A DNA stretch of 46,038 nucleotides from K189A clade bacterium (GCA_902631405.1 CACOYI010000012.1:1-46038); one strand, 5' to 3'; positions 24,675-34,891 are shown, numbered from the stretch's first letter. Notes: a model not told the origin generated them from the sequence alone. Made by a program: numbers and translations.

Positions 24675-25493
24675 ATGGAACTGAAAGCGACCCGTTACGA
24701 TGTTCGCGGTGAAATAGCGGTAATTTTTCTGGCTCGACCACACCGACGAAACGCTTGGACTGGCAGGATGCACAGCGAGTATCGATTTTTATTAGATCAG
24801 GCCAATAATGATCGGAGTGTCGGCGCTATTGTTGTCTCCGGGGAAGGGGACAGTTTCTGTGTTGGGGGTGACTCGCAGGCGCTCCAAGGCCATAGCGCTA
24901 GAGGCTCTTATGATAGCGGTATATCCAGTGACATAGCTTTGCCCGGCTATGGAATTGATGAAAGATTCGACGCAACGTTCGCATATCACTACGGGCTGAA
25001 CAAACCGATTATTGCGGCGATAAACGGGGCTGCTGCTGGTGTCGGATTGGCCTTGGCCGCTTTTGCCGATATAAGATTTGCGGTCCCAAAGGCAAAGTTA
25101 ACGACAGCACATGGCAAATTGAACTTGCCAGCAGAGTACGGCCTCTCTTGGGTCTTACCACGAATTGTCGGCCTAGGCCGTGCTAATGACTTACTGCTAA
25201 CCAGCAGAGTCTTTCTGTCTGAGGAGGCTGAAAAAATAGGTTTTGTAAACCAACTTTTTTCTTCAGAACAGCTTTTACATGAGGCCGAGAAATACGCGCG
25301 AGAACTAGTAAAGAATATTTCGCCTGATTCACTTCGGCAGACCAGATGGCAGATATATAGGGATCAGCATGACGCTGTGGCGCGTTCGGTTGAAAAATCG
25401 GAAGAGCTCTTAGAATCGATGATGAAAGACGAGGACTTTCGAGAAGGTGTGCGAGCATTGGTTGAGAAGCGTTCACCGCGTTGGAAAGAGTAG
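24675..25493 (+). CDS. Enoyl-CoA hydratase/isomerase (crotonase) family protein
   Basis: Acyl-CoA enzyme of the crotonase superfamily, probably hydrating or isomerising an enoyl-CoA in the cytoplasm. The 272 residues show the two oxyanion-hole regions (SFCVGGDSQALQG and AINGAAAGVGLALAAFADIR) and a Glu in LNLPAEYGLSWVLPRIVGLG that may be the catalytic acid/base. The ATG directly abuts the TRAP receptor stop (no gap, no separate ribosome binding site), suggesting tight coupling: the imported acid may be activated to a CoA thioester and processed by this enzyme. That link is inference. Confidence 0.88.
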   Translation: MELKATRYDVRGEIAVIFLARPHRRNAWTGRMHSEYRFLLDQANNDRSVGAIVVSGEGDSFCVGGDSQALQGHSARGSYDSGISSDIALPGYGIDERFDATFAYHYGLNKPIIAAINGAAAGVGLALAAFADIRFAVPKAKLTTAHGKLNLPAEYGLSWVLPRIVGLGRANDLLLTSRVFLSEEAEKIGFVNQLFSSEQLLHEAEKYARELVKNISPDSLRQTRWQIYRDQHDAVARSVEKSEELLESMMKDEDFREGVRALVEKRSPRWKE

Positions 25494-25500
25494 ATTAAAG

Positions 25501-26868
25501 CTAACCGTAAAGGTTGGCAGGCAACCAGGTACTTAAAGACGGCCAACGCAGTATCATAGCTAGCAGGATTACTTGGATTGCAATGAATGGAAGTGCCCCT
25601 TTGTAGATATCTTGAGTTTTAATCGAATTGGGAGCAACGCCTCGAAGATAAAATAAGGCAAAACCGAATGGTGGCGTGAGAAAAGATGTCTGCAGATTCA
25701 CAGCGATAAGTATCCCCAACCAAATGGGATCGGCTCCCATGGCCATTAGCACTGGGCCGACAATAGGAACAACGACGAAAGTGATTTCGATAAAATCCAG
25801 AATGAAGCCCAATAGGAAAATGACAAGCATGACTATCGCTAACGCTCCCCAAAGACCCCCGGGGAAGGATGCGAAGACGTTCTGAACCATCTCCTCTCCG
25901 CCAAAACCCCTGAAGACTAAAGAAAAAATCGAGGCGCCGATCAGGATGAAAAAAACCATCGATGTAGTCGAAATAGTTTGTTGGCACGTATCGCTTAAGG
26001 TCTCTTTCGTCAATTTTCTCTTTAGCCCCGCTAAGATCATCGCTCCGACGGCCCCAACTCCAGCTGCCTCGGTAGGAGTTGCTAGACCAATAATGATTGA
26101 CCCAAGAACCGAAAAAATTAGAGCTATCGGAGGAATTAGTGAGGTAATAGTGGCTCGAACATCAACCGCGTTTTCTTGCCGGATACTAGGCATTTTGGAG
26201 GGGTAAATTACTGAAACAATCAAAATATAAACGGTGTACAAACCCACCAAAATGGCGCCGGGGACGATAGCCCCCGCAAACAGATCCCCAACAGATACGG
26301 ACTTTGGTGCAAAGATACCCATATTCAGTTGCGCTTGTTGATATGCATTGGATAAAACGTCTCCCAACAGCACGAGCGATATTGAGGGAGGAATGAGTTG
26401 GCCAAGCGTGCCGGTGGCCGCAATGGTACCTGTGGAGATTTTGGGATCGTAACGTTTGTCTACCATTACTGGAAGAGCAATCATCCCGAGAGTAACGACC
26501 GTGGCCCCTACGATGCCTGTGCTGGCTGCCATCAACGCTCCAACGAGAATGACTGTGAGTGCTAACCCACCGGGCGCAGCTCCGAACAAACCGGATAGGT
26601 TGGTCAACAACTCTTTGGCAATTTCTGTTTTTTCGAGCAGCACACCCATAAAGACGAAAAGAGGAACTGCGATCAGAGTTTGGTTAGTTACGATCCCGAA
26701 AAGGCGTCCGGGAAGAAATCCAAAATCGTTAGGATTGAATGCACCGATCGCCATTCCTAAAAAAGCGAACATTAGTGAAGCGCCTCCTAAGGTTAAGGCG
26801 ACGGGATAGCCAGCTAGAAGAGCTGCGAAAGTAAAGAGGATGAGCAGAACAGGTAAAAACTCGACCAT
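25501..26868 (-). CDS. dctM: TRAP transporter large permease DctM
   Basis: Large membrane subunit that couples sodium flow to substrate uptake. The 455 residues are very hydrophobic with about twelve membrane segments and family motifs GRLFGIVTNQTLIAVPLFVF, GATVVTLGMIALPVMVDKRY, TIAATGTLGQLIPPSISLVL and GLATPTEAAGVGAVGAMILA. ATG at 26868 lies five nt after the dctQ stop. Convergent with the crotonase gene, seven nt apart, with no evident terminator. Confidence 0.95.
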   Translation of the reverse strand: MVEFLPVLLILFTFAALLAGYPVALTLGGASLMFAFLGMAIGAFNPNDFGFLPGRLFGIVTNQTLIAVPLFVFMGVLLEKTEIAKELLTNLSGLFGAAPGGLALTVILVGALMAASTGIVGATVVTLGMIALPVMVDKRYDPKISTGTIAATGTLGQLIPPSISLVLLGDVLSNAYQQAQLNMGIFAPKSVSVGDLFAGAIVPGAILVGLYTVYILIVSVIYPSKMPSIRQENAVDVRATITSLIPPIALIFSVLGSIIIGLATPTEAAGVGAVGAMILAGLKRKLTKETLSDTCQQTISTTSMVFFILIGASIFSLVFRGFGGEEMVQNVFASFPGGLWGALAIVMLVIFLLGFILDFIEITFVVVPIVGPVLMAMGADPIWLGILIAVNLQTSFLTPPFGFALFYLRGVAPNSIKTQDIYKGALPFIAIQVILLAMILRWPSLSTWLPANLYG

Positions 26869-26873
26869 TGCTT

Positions 26874-27368
26874 CTAGCGCTGTCTCAGTGTCTTTAGTAG
26901 CTGACAGCTTTTGCTGAGTCCGATTAAAGCAATCAGCAAAGCCGTGATAGGCAGAAGAGTCTTCAGAAGAAAGATTGCAGGCACCCCCCCTACCTCACTG
27001 GAGCCCTCAAATATCCGCCAGCTGGAGATAGCATAAGGCGTCGACCAGAATAGCATTAAGATGGACAGAGGTAACAGGAATAGGATGTGTCCAATCAAGT
27101 TGATAACCGATTGCGTCTGTCCTGACAACTTGGAATAGATTAAATCGACCCTGACGTGGTCGTCTCGCAAGATTCCAAGGGGTATTCCGAGTAGAAAAAA
27201 AAGAGCATGCGCGTAAGTGATTAACTCTTGTAAAAAAATAGTGCTGCTAGAAAAGAGATAGCGTAAAAGAACGACGCAAAGTGTAAGGCCTACCATTATT
27301 ACAGCTAACCACCTGAAGTGAGCTAAGTACTTTGTTGCTCTTTCGTCGAAGTGGTGTGTGGTGCGCAT
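26874..27368 (-). CDS. dctQ: TRAP transporter small permease DctQ
   Basis: Small membrane subunit that pairs with DctM and the binding protein. The 164 residues have four hydrophobic segments (WLAVIMVGLTLCVVLLRYLF; ELITYAHALFFLLGIPLGIL; LIGHILFLLPLSILMLFWST; LLPITALLIALIGLSKSCQL) and the motif ILRDDHVRVDLIYSKLS typical of DctQ. AGGTAATAGGT precedes the ATG. Begins nine nt after ubiA, so it appears cotranscribed with that unrelated gene. Confidence 0.92.
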   Translation of the reverse strand: MRTTHHFDERATKYLAHFRWLAVIMVGLTLCVVLLRYLFSSSTIFLQELITYAHALFFLLGIPLGILRDDHVRVDLIYSKLSGQTQSVINLIGHILFLLPLSILMLFWSTPYAISSWRIFEGSSEVGGVPAIFLLKTLLPITALLIALIGLSKSCQLLKTLRQR

Positions 27369-27377
27369 ACCTATTAC

Positions 27378-28226
27378 CTAGAAGACCTTGAAGGATTCGA
27401 GTGCTGAACCGATAAATATTGACGCGCCTACCCAAACATTATTCTTAAAAGCTAGCAGGCAACGCTCTCTCTCCCGAGATCTTATGAGGTTTGCTTGAAA
27501 AATAAAGAGTCCGGCGGCTGCAGCGATAGATATCCAATAAAAATTTTGAAACGCTAATTTCGTTCCAAGCACGCAGAGGATCAGGAGCGCGCAGGCCTGC
27601 AGCAGAGCGATAATGGTTCGGTCCCACTTCCCAAAGAGTATAGCGGTGCTTTTAACGCCAATTTTTGAGTCATCATCTCTGTCTACCATCGCATACTGAG
27701 TATCGTAGGCTACGATCCAAAGCAGAGAGGCGATGAACATCAAAAGGGCGTCGATTTTTAGGGCCCCTTTTGCTTCGGCCCAAGCCATAACTATACCCCA
27801 GCTAAACGCTGCGCCCAGAACCACCTGTGGCAAGTGCGTATACCTCTTCGCGAATGGGTACATGATAGCGAGGAGTAAACCAATGACGGCGAGTTTTTGT
27901 GTGAATGGCTCAAGGAAGAATAGTAAGCATGCCGCGCAACACACCAACCCAAAAAATAGGACTTGAGCATGCCACAACTTGATTTGACCGGTCGTCAAAG
28001 GCCGATGCTTAGTTCGCTTGACGTGCTTGTCAAATTCTCTGTCGGCTATGTCATTTATCACGCAGCCCGCGGAGCGCATTAGTACAGTTCCAAGAGAAAA
28101 TATGAGAGTTAGTTCAATCGATGGTATTCCTTCGCTGGCCATGACCAGGGCTGCCAAGGTCGGCCAGAGCAGCAACAAAGTCCCGACCGGCTTATCCAAA
28201 CGCATCAGTATGAGATATGCCTTCAT
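27378..28226 (-). CDS. ubiA: 4-hydroxybenzoate polyprenyltransferase UbiA
   Basis: Integral membrane enzyme that attaches the polyprenyl tail to 4-hydroxybenzoate in ubiquinone synthesis. The 282 residues carry both Asp-rich motifs (NDIADREFDKHVKRTKHRPL and YDTQYAMVDRDDDSKIGVKS) and about eight membrane helices; the N-terminus MRLDKPVGTLLLLWPTLAAL is typical. No ubiC (chorismate lyase) adjoins it, unlike many gammaproteobacteria. The ATG at 28226 has no clear ribosome binding site. Likely first gene of a ubiA-dctQ-dctM transcript. Confidence 0.96.
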   Translation of the reverse strand: MKAYLILMRLDKPVGTLLLLWPTLAALVMASEGIPSIELTLIFSLGTVLMRSAGCVINDIADREFDKHVKRTKHRPLTTGQIKLWHAQVLFFGLVCCAACLLFFLEPFTQKLAVIGLLLAIMYPFAKRYTHLPQVVLGAAFSWGIVMAWAEAKGALKIDALLMFIASLLWIVAYDTQYAMVDRDDDSKIGVKSTAILFGKWDRTIIALLQACALLILCVLGTKLAFQNFYWISIAAAAGLFIFQANLIRSRERERCLLAFKNNVWVGASIFIGSALESFKVF

Positions 28227-28536
28227 ACGAGATCAGTTCGCTCAAAATCATATATTACTGCTCGATCAATGCTTGATCCACATTCCGTAAAACTGAAGTC
28301 ATTTTAGGGTCGCCACTAAGTCTCCTTTTTTCGATTCAGTCTCTTGGTGAACCATTAATGACGCGCGCACAGAAATAAACCTATGGCTATTTCTTGTCAA
28401 AAGAGGCAAGTCTCTGTCTACGGAGCGCTTCTTGACCGATCGGTAAAGTTTAATTTGTCTTGGTATGGCGTAAGGAGATTGTATTAAGCATTATGGTGAT
28501 CAATTATTTTTCGCTGAGCTTCGTCGGAGAGGGAAT
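28227..28536. other. Divergent intergenic region between ubiA and the symporter gene (310 bp)
   Basis: No gene was seen. A perfect inverted repeat GATCAA-TGC-TTGATC (28264-28278) lies about 40 bp upstream of ubiA and could be an operator. The symporter ribosome binding site (GGAGAGGG) lies at the right edge. Promoters for both genes should be here, but no pair of boxes was convincing. Confidence 0.5.
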
Positions 28537-29805
28537 TTGGAATTAACTAGAAAGATACTGATCGCGATGGCCATTGGAGTCAGTTTGGGAGCTATTTTGC
28601 AGCTAACTGGATTAACCGAATCGCAAGTTATTCAGGACTATGTCGTGGATGGGCTGATAGATTCGGGAGGTAGGATTTTCGTTACGCTCCTGAAAATGAT
28701 GGTCGTCCCGCTGGTTTTTGTGTCGCTGGTGTGTGGGGCCGCGAATCTCGGGGTGACTGGCAGGGCAGGGCCTCTGGGTGGTAAGACAATCAGTTTGTAC
28801 CTAGTTACGACTGCTTTGGCGGTTACTCTGGCGCTCGCTTTTGCGTTGATCGTCGATCCCGGTTTGGACTCTAACGGGGACTCTGGAATGAACGTGCAGT
28901 TTGATCCGTACCAGGCTAAAGAGGCGCCGAGCGTAAAGGATACGTTACTTAATATATTTCCCTCAAACCCTATTGCTGCCATGGCGAGCGGCCAAATGCT
29001 TCAGGTAATTGTATTCGCCTTGTTTTTGGGGCTGGCTTTGTCAGGAGCTGGTCAGAGCGGACAAATGATTAGCAATTTTTTCATAGATACGAATCAGGTG
29101 CTTATGCGGTTGATAACTATGATCATTCAACTCACACCTTACGGAGTCTTTTTTTTGATGGCGAAGTTAGGAGCAACTCTCGGGCTGGGTGAAATTTCAA
29201 AGGTGCTCGTCTACTTCTGCACCGTTGCCGTCGCGCTCCTTTTGCATGGGTTGCTTGTTTACCCGCTTCTTTTAAAGGCTATTACTGGACTTAGTCCTTT
29301 TTCTTTTTTTAAGAAGATGAGAGAGCCGATCCTTGTGGCGTTCTCCACTTCTTCGAGTGGAGCGACTTTACCAGTTACATTACGCACAGTAGAACACCGC
29401 CTCGGTGTCAAAAACGACGTTGCGTCTTTTGCTATTCCCTTAGGAGCAACGATAAATATGGATGGAACAGCAATTATGCAAGGCGTTGCAACTGTCTTTA
29501 TCGCCCAATTTTACGGCCTTCAATTAGGGCTGGACTCCTATTTGATGGTTGTTCTGACGGCTACATTAGCCTCGATCGGTACGGCTGCCGTACCCGGAGT
29601 TGGGTTGATCACGCTGACACTGGTATTAGACCAGGTTGGTCTTCCGGTAGAAGGAATAGGATTGATTATTGGTGTAGATCGATTATTGGATATGCTCCGA
29701 ACGGCGGTAAACGTAACTGGTGATGGAGCGGTTGCGACAATTGTTGCCTCTTCGGAAGACCAGCTTGATCAAGAAATTTTCAGAGATACGAAGCAGAACG
29801 CTTGA
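28537..29805 (+). CDS. Dicarboxylate/amino acid:cation symporter (GltP/DctA family)
   Basis: Inner-membrane symporter of the DAACS family taking up glutamate, aspartate or C4-dicarboxylates with protons or sodium. The 422 residues have eight predicted membrane segments and the family hallmarks: the hairpin serine motif FSTSSSGATLPVTLR, PLGATINMDGTAIMQGVATV and VDRLLDMLRTAVNVTGD. TTG at 28537 is supported by GGAGAGGG nearby. Substrate cannot be assigned from sequence alone. Stands alone, convergent with recG (eight nt between). Confidence 0.92.
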   Translation: MELTRKILIAMAIGVSLGAILQLTGLTESQVIQDYVVDGLIDSGGRIFVTLLKMMVVPLVFVSLVCGAANLGVTGRAGPLGGKTISLYLVTTALAVTLALAFALIVDPGLDSNGDSGMNVQFDPYQAKEAPSVKDTLLNIFPSNPIAAMASGQMLQVIVFALFLGLALSGAGQSGQMISNFFIDTNQVLMRLITMIIQLTPYGVFFLMAKLGATLGLGEISKVLVYFCTVAVALLLHGLLVYPLLLKAITGLSPFSFFKKMREPILVAFSTSSSGATLPVTLRTVEHRLGVKNDVASFAIPLGATINMDGTAIMQGVATVFIAQFYGLQLGLDSYLMVVLTATLASIGTAAVPGVGLITLTLVLDQVGLPVEGIGLIIGVDRLLDMLRTAVNVTGDGAVATIVASSEDQLDQEIFRDTKQNA

Positions 29806-29813
29806 AGTCTAGA

Positions 29814-31796
29814 CTATGTAAAAGTGGAAGAGAGTTTGGGAAGCCAAACTTGAAGCAAAAAATTGATTTCGTCTCCGTGCTCATGCTGTCTAGAAAGCGT
29901 CTCTCTAGCTTTCTCGATTGCCTTGGGTACCAGATTAAAGTCGTCGTTTAGATCTGCGACACGGAAATTGAGTTCACCAGATTGCCTTGTGCCTGTAAGT
30001 TCTCCGGGGCCTCTCAGAACCAGATCTTGTTCTGCCAATTCAAAACCATCTTGGCTTTCTCTCATAGCATTGAGTCGTCTTTTAGCTATATCGTTTAGCC
30101 CGGGTTTAAAGGTTAGAAAACATCGGCTGGGCTTCGTGCCGCGGCCCACTCTCCCTCGCAATTGGTGTAATTGAGCGAGTCCGAATCTTTCAGAATTCTC
30201 TATCACTATATTCGATGCATTAGGGACATCTACCCCGACTTCGATGATGGTGGTGCAAATTAATATATCTGTCCTGCCCAGCTGGAAGTCGAGCATCACC
30301 TGCTTTTTTTCTTGGCTACTCATTTTTCCATTTAATTCTGCGATATTGCATTGCGTAAGTTTTTTCTTTAACTCTTCCTTTAGCTCTTGCGTAGCCATAG
30401 CATCAAGATCGTCGTTACTCTCAATCAAAGGACATACCCAATAGACCTGGTTTTCGTCCACGACCGCTGTTTTTATCTCCTCTATCAAGCGAGTTCGGTT
30501 CTCCAGAGAAACAGTATGAGTTTTAATGCGTTTGCGCCCCGACGGAACGTTTTTGATGGTCGAGACGTCAATTCCTTGATACCAAGTCATGAGCAGCGTC
30601 CTTGGAATGGGTGTCGCGGTCATAACTAACTGGTGCGGACAAAGACCTTTGCTCAGCAGACTAGCTCTTTGATGAACACCAAATTTATGCTGTTCATCGA
30701 TAATGACCAGCCCCAGACCTCCAAATTCGACGCTTTCTTGAATTAAAGCGTGCGTCCCTATAAGAACATCTATACGTCTTTCTCGAAGTGCTTTTTTTAT
30801 CTCCATCGCTTTTTTATTTGCCGTTTGGCTCGACAGGCTGGCGACCTTGATCCCTAGTGGTTCAAACCAGCTGGTAAAATTAACGAAGTGTTGTTCAGCC
30901 AAGATTTCGGTTGGCGCCATAACGGCGACTTGCAAGCAGGACTTTGCGCAAGACAGCGCTATTAAAGCTGATACCAATGTCTTCCCTGAGCCAACATCTC
31001 CTTGAAGTAGTCGGTTCATAGGCCTTGGTCCTTCAAGGTCTCTGAAAATTTCATTGACACAACGGGTTTGGTCATCGGTCAAAATGAATGGCAATTCGGC
31101 CATCATCCTGTCTTCCATTTCCGAATGCCTCGTAATACGAACTGATTCGCTATTGGCGGAGAGCGCTTTCTGTTTAGCTATAGATATGTAAAAGGCACAT
31201 AATTCCTGAAAGGCGATGCCAGAGCGAGCTTCCTCCGCTTCATCGATCGTTTGAGGTGAGTGAATTCTTTGGATTTTCTTAAGCAACTCAGAATCAAGGT
31301 TGGAAACGTTTTCCTTCAGTGTCATTTCCACTAATTTAGCGATTCTAGATTGGTTCATACCTTTAGTTAGACGGTAGATCGGAGTTAGTCTTTTTTCAGG
31401 CCGCAATGGTTTGGTTTTAGAGAGAGCGTATATTGGGTGAATAAACATAAGCCTCTTGCCGACCATAATGGCTCGGCCAAAAGCGGATAGGTATGAATTG
31501 GGCGAAAAGCTATCTTGTTGATATTTGGAAAAATTGAATAGCTTGATGGTTAGTTCTCCTGAGTGGTCTCGAACCGTCACCTCAAGACTGCGCTTTTTGC
31601 CGAAGACAACCCGCGCTCTGACAATTTTGCCGTGAATGAGAGCTGGTTCGTTGAACTGTAGGTCAATGATTTCTTTTAAGTCAGTTCGGTCTTCATAACG
31701 AATTGGCTTGAAAAGAAGCAAGTCAACCACCCGCTCTATGCCCAGCTTTGAAAGTGTTTGGCAAAATTTCGGGCCCACGCCTTTTAATTGGTCCAA
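29814..31796 (-). CDS. recG: ATP-dependent DNA helicase RecG
   Basis: Branch-migration helicase that regresses stalled forks and processes Holliday junctions. The 660 residues include the wedge/OB domain (LIHGKIVRARVVFGKKRSLE), Walker A QGDVGSGKTLVSALIA, Walker B VIIDEQHKFGVHQR (DEQH box), MTATPIPRTLL, and RQSGELNFRVADL near the end. The TTG at 31796 is the only usable start: no ATG or GTG stays in frame between it and ridA, so the N-terminus is somewhat shorter than in E. coli (693 residues). Last gene of the yicC-gmk-rpoZ-spoT-ridA-recG series. Confidence 0.95.
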   Translation of the reverse strand: MDQLKGVGPKFCQTLSKLGIERVVDLLLFKPIRYEDRTDLKEIIDLQFNEPALIHGKIVRARVVFGKKRSLEVTVRDHSGELTIKLFNFSKYQQDSFSPNSYLSAFGRAIMVGKRLMFIHPIYALSKTKPLRPEKRLTPIYRLTKGMNQSRIAKLVEMTLKENVSNLDSELLKKIQRIHSPQTIDEAEEARSGIAFQELCAFYISIAKQKALSANSESVRITRHSEMEDRMMAELPFILTDDQTRCVNEIFRDLEGPRPMNRLLQGDVGSGKTLVSALIALSCAKSCLQVAVMAPTEILAEQHFVNFTSWFEPLGIKVASLSSQTANKKAMEIKKALRERRIDVLIGTHALIQESVEFGGLGLVIIDEQHKFGVHQRASLLSKGLCPHQLVMTATPIPRTLLMTWYQGIDVSTIKNVPSGRKRIKTHTVSLENRTRLIEEIKTAVVDENQVYWVCPLIESNDDLDAMATQELKEELKKKLTQCNIAELNGKMSSQEKKQVMLDFQLGRTDILICTTIIEVGVDVPNASNIVIENSERFGLAQLHQLRGRVGRGTKPSRCFLTFKPGLNDIAKRRLNAMRESQDGFELAEQDLVLRGPGELTGTRQSGELNFRVADLNDDFNLVPKAIEKARETLSRQHEHGDEINFLLQVWLPKLSSTFT

Positions 31797-31869
31797 GGAC
31801 CCAAAGGAGTCGATTTGTGTCTTTTTGGAGTTTCTTATCGGTGTGCTCGGCGATGTGCGGGATGGCGAG

Positions 31870-32256
31870 TTAGCTCGCTACTATGGCCTCTATTTCGACT
31901 AGGCTGTTCTTTGGCAGGGAGCTTACGCCAACTGCCGCACGAGCCGGGAAAGGTTCCGCGAAGTAATGAGCCATCACTGCATTAAACTCGGCGAAGTTCT
32001 CTAGATCTGTGAGATAAGCGTTAATTTTGACACAATTAGACATGCGCGCCCCAGACTCTTCAATGATAGCTCGAAGATTGATAAAAGCCTGATGAGCCTG
32101 GTCACCAAAGTCCCCCCCAATCAATTCGCCGCTAGCCGGATCTATTGGGATTTGTCCTGATACAAAGGTTAACGTGTTAGCTTTTACTTTGATCGCTTGC
32201 GAGTAAGTCCCAATGGCAGCTGGGGCTTTATCTGTTTTTATGATTTGTTTCTCCAT
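31870..32256 (-). CDS. ridA: Enamine/imine deaminase RidA
   Basis: Hydrolyses reactive 2-aminoacrylate and related enamines produced by PLP enzymes. The 128 residues match the family: APAAIGTYSQAIKV, TFVSGQIPIDPASGEL, and the active-site Arg in FPARAAVGVSSLPKNSLVEI. ATG at 32256 follows spoT after 16 nt, the classical spoT-ridA arrangement. Confidence 0.96.
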   Translation of the reverse strand: MEKQIIKTDKAPAAIGTYSQAIKVKANTLTFVSGQIPIDPASGELIGGDFGDQAHQAFINLRAIIEESGARMSNCVKINAYLTDLENFAEFNAVMAHYFAEPFPARAAVGVSSLPKNSLVEIEAIVAS

Positions 32257-32272
32257 TTGATCGCCGCGCTTC

Positions 32273-34471
32273 CTAGTTTCCTGACCGGGCCAGATTCAAT
32301 ACAAAAGGAGATCTTCGCAGGTGTCGCATCAGCCGAGCTAAATGGGAGCGGTCTTTTACAAACAAACTCATTACTAGCGTACTTACTTCTGAATTACGCT
32401 CCTCTACGCCAATATTATCTATACCCGTTTCTGTTCCTGTAATTTCGGAAGCGATTTCTGCCAGGATGCCTTTCCTTCGCAAAACATTAACTTTCAAATT
32501 CGTCCTAAAATCTCCCGTTGTCGTGATCGTCCAGCGTGCGGGAATGAGTTCATGGGCTGCTCTACGTCTTATTTCCCCCAAATTGGGGCAGGTTTCAATA
32601 TGTACGACAAAGCCTCTCCCTGGGGTCATGTGTCCTACGATATGATCGCCAGGCACGGGGCCGCAACACCTTCCATAGTTTATAACGAGACCTTCACCGC
32701 CTTGTATCGCGACTGGACCTCCTCCCTCGACCTCTACAGCTTCATAGTTGGGATTATCCGCTGCAAGCAATTTTTGGGCAGCTACGTAGGCTAGCAAATT
32801 TCCATTACCAATGGCCTCAAGTAGCTCATCTAATCGTCTCACGCCCATTTCTTTAAAAACTTTTCGAAGTCTTCGGAAGTCGAGATTACTGATGCTGGTA
32901 TTCGCGTTGCCAAGAGCGCGGTTCAATAGGACTCTACCGAGGCTTATCGCTTCTTCGTTGTGCTGATTTTTTAACTCGTGGCGGATAGCTGAACGAGCTC
33001 TGGATGTAACTACGAAAGTCAACCAGTCGGGATTGGGCTTGGAAGTTTCTCCCCTTACGATTTCGACTACCTGGCCGCTCTCAAGCTGCTGGGAAAGAGG
33101 CGCAAGAGCGCCGTCGATTTTGCAGCTAACACATGAATTTCCAATATCAGTGTGAACATTGTAAGCGAAGTCGACAGCGCTCGCTCCAGTCGGGAGTTCT
33201 AAGATTTTTCCCTCCGGCGTGAAAACGTAAACCTCATCGGGAAAAAGGTCGACCTTAAGGCTGTCAATAAATTCTAAGGGATTTCCTGCTCTCTTCTGCA
33301 GATCCAAAAGGCTTTGGGCCCACTGCCTGGCTCGCTGTTGATTTTGCTCAAATTCCCCATCATTCTTATACAGCCAATGGCCAGCTATGCCATTTTCTGC
33401 CACGGCATGCATTTGCTTAGTTCGAATCTGAACTTCTATTGGCACGCCATGCATACCAAAAAGACTCGTATGTAGCGACTGATAGCCATTCACTTTGGGG
33501 ATTGCGACGTAATCCTTAAACCTCGTTACCACTGGTTTATACAGATTATGGACAACACCCAGTGCGCGGTAGCAGTTATCCGCATGATCGACTATGAGGC
33601 GAAAACCAAAAACATCCATGATCTCATTGAACGACTTCTGTTGGGAGCGCATCTTCTTGTAAATGGAGTAGATGTTTTTCTCTCTACTTACCACCTCGGC
33701 GCTTATGCCTTCTCTATTGAGAGCCGCTGAGATGCTGTCTCTGATTTCGTGTACGAGTTCTTTGCGATTCCCCCTTGCGGATTTAACGGCACGCTCAATT
33801 CTATCCGCTCGAAAGGGATACAGAGCTTTGAAACCGAGTTCCTCTAATTCGATTCTCATTGAATACATGCCCAAGCGATCGGCTATTGGCGCGTAAAATT
33901 CGAGAGTTTCTCGGGCGATTCTTCTCCTCTGGTCTGAAGACATAACTCCAATAGTCCGCATATTGTGAAGCCTGTCCGCCATTTTCACTAGGATAACGCG
34001 GATGTCTTTAGCCATTGCCAAAGCCATCTTCTGAAAATTTTCTGCCTGGGCTTCATCCCTCGACTTAGAAATTTTGGTTAATTTCGACACGCCATCAACT
34101 AGGCCAGCCACTGAATTACCGAACTTTTTAGTAAGGACTAACTTGTTTGCTTCAGAATCCTCGATAACATCGTGTAATAAGGCGGCCGAAATGGTCTCAC
34201 TGTCCATCCTCATACCCGCAAGTGTTTTGGCAACTGCTGTAGGATGCGTAATATACGCGTGCCCAGTGCGGCGTGTTTGACCCGCATGAGAGTAGGCCGC
34301 ATATTTGTAGGCTCTCGAGACTTTCTGACGTTCTTTAGGCGGAAGGTAATCTAAGCAATCAACCAGGGAGTCAAGGTCAGTCGGATCGGCGTTACCTTGA
34401 CTCCTAGCGTCGTTGGCGAGTTGAGTTAGGAAGTATGAGTCAGTTTCTAGATTAGGAGGCAGAGCTCTCAT
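32273..34471 (-). CDS. spoT: Bifunctional (p)ppGpp synthetase/hydrolase SpoT
   Basis: Makes and degrades the stringent-response alarmone. The 732 residues contain the HD hydrolase domain ([28 protein letters not shown] intact), synthetase domain ([46 protein letters not shown]), TGS domain ([20 protein letters not shown]), zinc-finger-like [11 protein letters not shown], and C-terminal ACT domain. Both active sites look intact. The ATG at 34471 overlaps the end of rpoZ by 20 bases. Confidence 0.96.
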   Translation of the reverse strand: MRALPPNLETDSYFLTQLANDARSQGNADPTDLDSLVDCLDYLPPKERQKVSRAYKYAAYSHAGQTRRTGHAYITHPTAVAKTLAGMRMDSETISAALLHDVIEDSEANKLVLTKKFGNSVAGLVDGVSKLTKISKSRDEAQAENFQKMALAMAKDIRVILVKMADRLHNMRTIGVMSSDQRRRIARETLEFYAPIADRLGMYSMRIELEELGFKALYPFRADRIERAVKSARGNRKELVHEIRDSISAALNREGISAEVVSREKNIYSIYKKMRSQQKSFNEIMDVFGFRLIVDHADNCYRALGVVHNLYKPVVTRFKDYVAIPKVNGYQSLHTSLFGMHGVPIEVQIRTKQMHAVAENGIAGHWLYKNDGEFEQNQQRARQWAQSLLDLQKRAGNPLEFIDSLKVDLFPDEVYVFTPEGKILELPTGASAVDFAYNVHTDIGNSCVSCKIDGALAPLSQQLESGQVVEIVRGETSKPNPDWLTFVVTSRARSAIRHELKNQHNEEAISLGRVLLNRALGNANTSISNLDFRRLRKVFKEMGVRRLDELLEAIGNGNLLAYVAAQKLLAADNPNYEAVEVEGGGPVAIQGGEGLVINYGRCCGPVPGDHIVGHMTPGRGFVVHIETCPNLGEIRRRAAHELIPARWTITTTGDFRTNLKVNVLRRKGILAEIASEITGTETGIDNIGVEERNSEVSTLVMSLFVKDRSHLARLMRHLRRSPFVLNLARSGN

Positions 34472-34766
34472 CCGTGGAGGGTGACTCGTTGATATTGCTC
34501 TTTAGGAAGTTGAAATTCAACTCAATCTCTTCCTCTGAGCCTAGATCTTCCTCCTCAGAGATCTCGAGCTCGTCCAGATATTTATTGTCGACAAGACCCT
34601 GAGCGATCTCCCTAAGCGCAATAACGGTGTGTTTGTCATTTTCTTCCGGAACTAAGGGATCGACGTAGTATTTCCTGAGGCTTCTTGCTCGCCTACTAGC
34701 CAGCATCACCAATTCAAAGCGATTCTCAACGTTTTCAAGACAGTCTTCAACTGTAACTCTCGCCAT
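34452..34766 (-). CDS. rpoZ: RNA polymerase omega subunit
   Basis: Chaperones beta' assembly and forms part of the ppGpp site of RNA polymerase. The start [20 protein letters not shown] matches E. coli omega, followed by [20 protein letters not shown]. The ATG at 34766 is chosen over an in-frame ATG at 34781 on that alignment. The product is 104 residues, longer than the 91 of E. coli because of an acidic tail ([20 protein letters not shown]). Overlaps spoT; 125 bp separate it from gmk, room for its own promoter. Confidence 0.96.
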   Translation of the reverse strand: MARVTVEDCLENVENRFELVMLASRRARSLRKYYVDPLVPEENDKHTVIALREIAQGLVDNKYLDELEISEEEDLGSEEEIELNFNFLKSNINESPSTDESSAS

Positions 34767-34891
34767 AGATGCTCGTTCCAAAACCAGAAGGATGAGTATA
34801 CTACTCGTCTAGCTTCAGGAGCACAACGCCCCAAAAAGAATCTGGTGCCTTAACCTAAACCCGAACACGTCGGTAGGTATGCTTGTCGGTT

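Noticed and set aside
25676-26809. Several open frames antisense to dctM
   Set aside because: Composition reflects the complement of hydrophobic dctM codons; no family resemblance.
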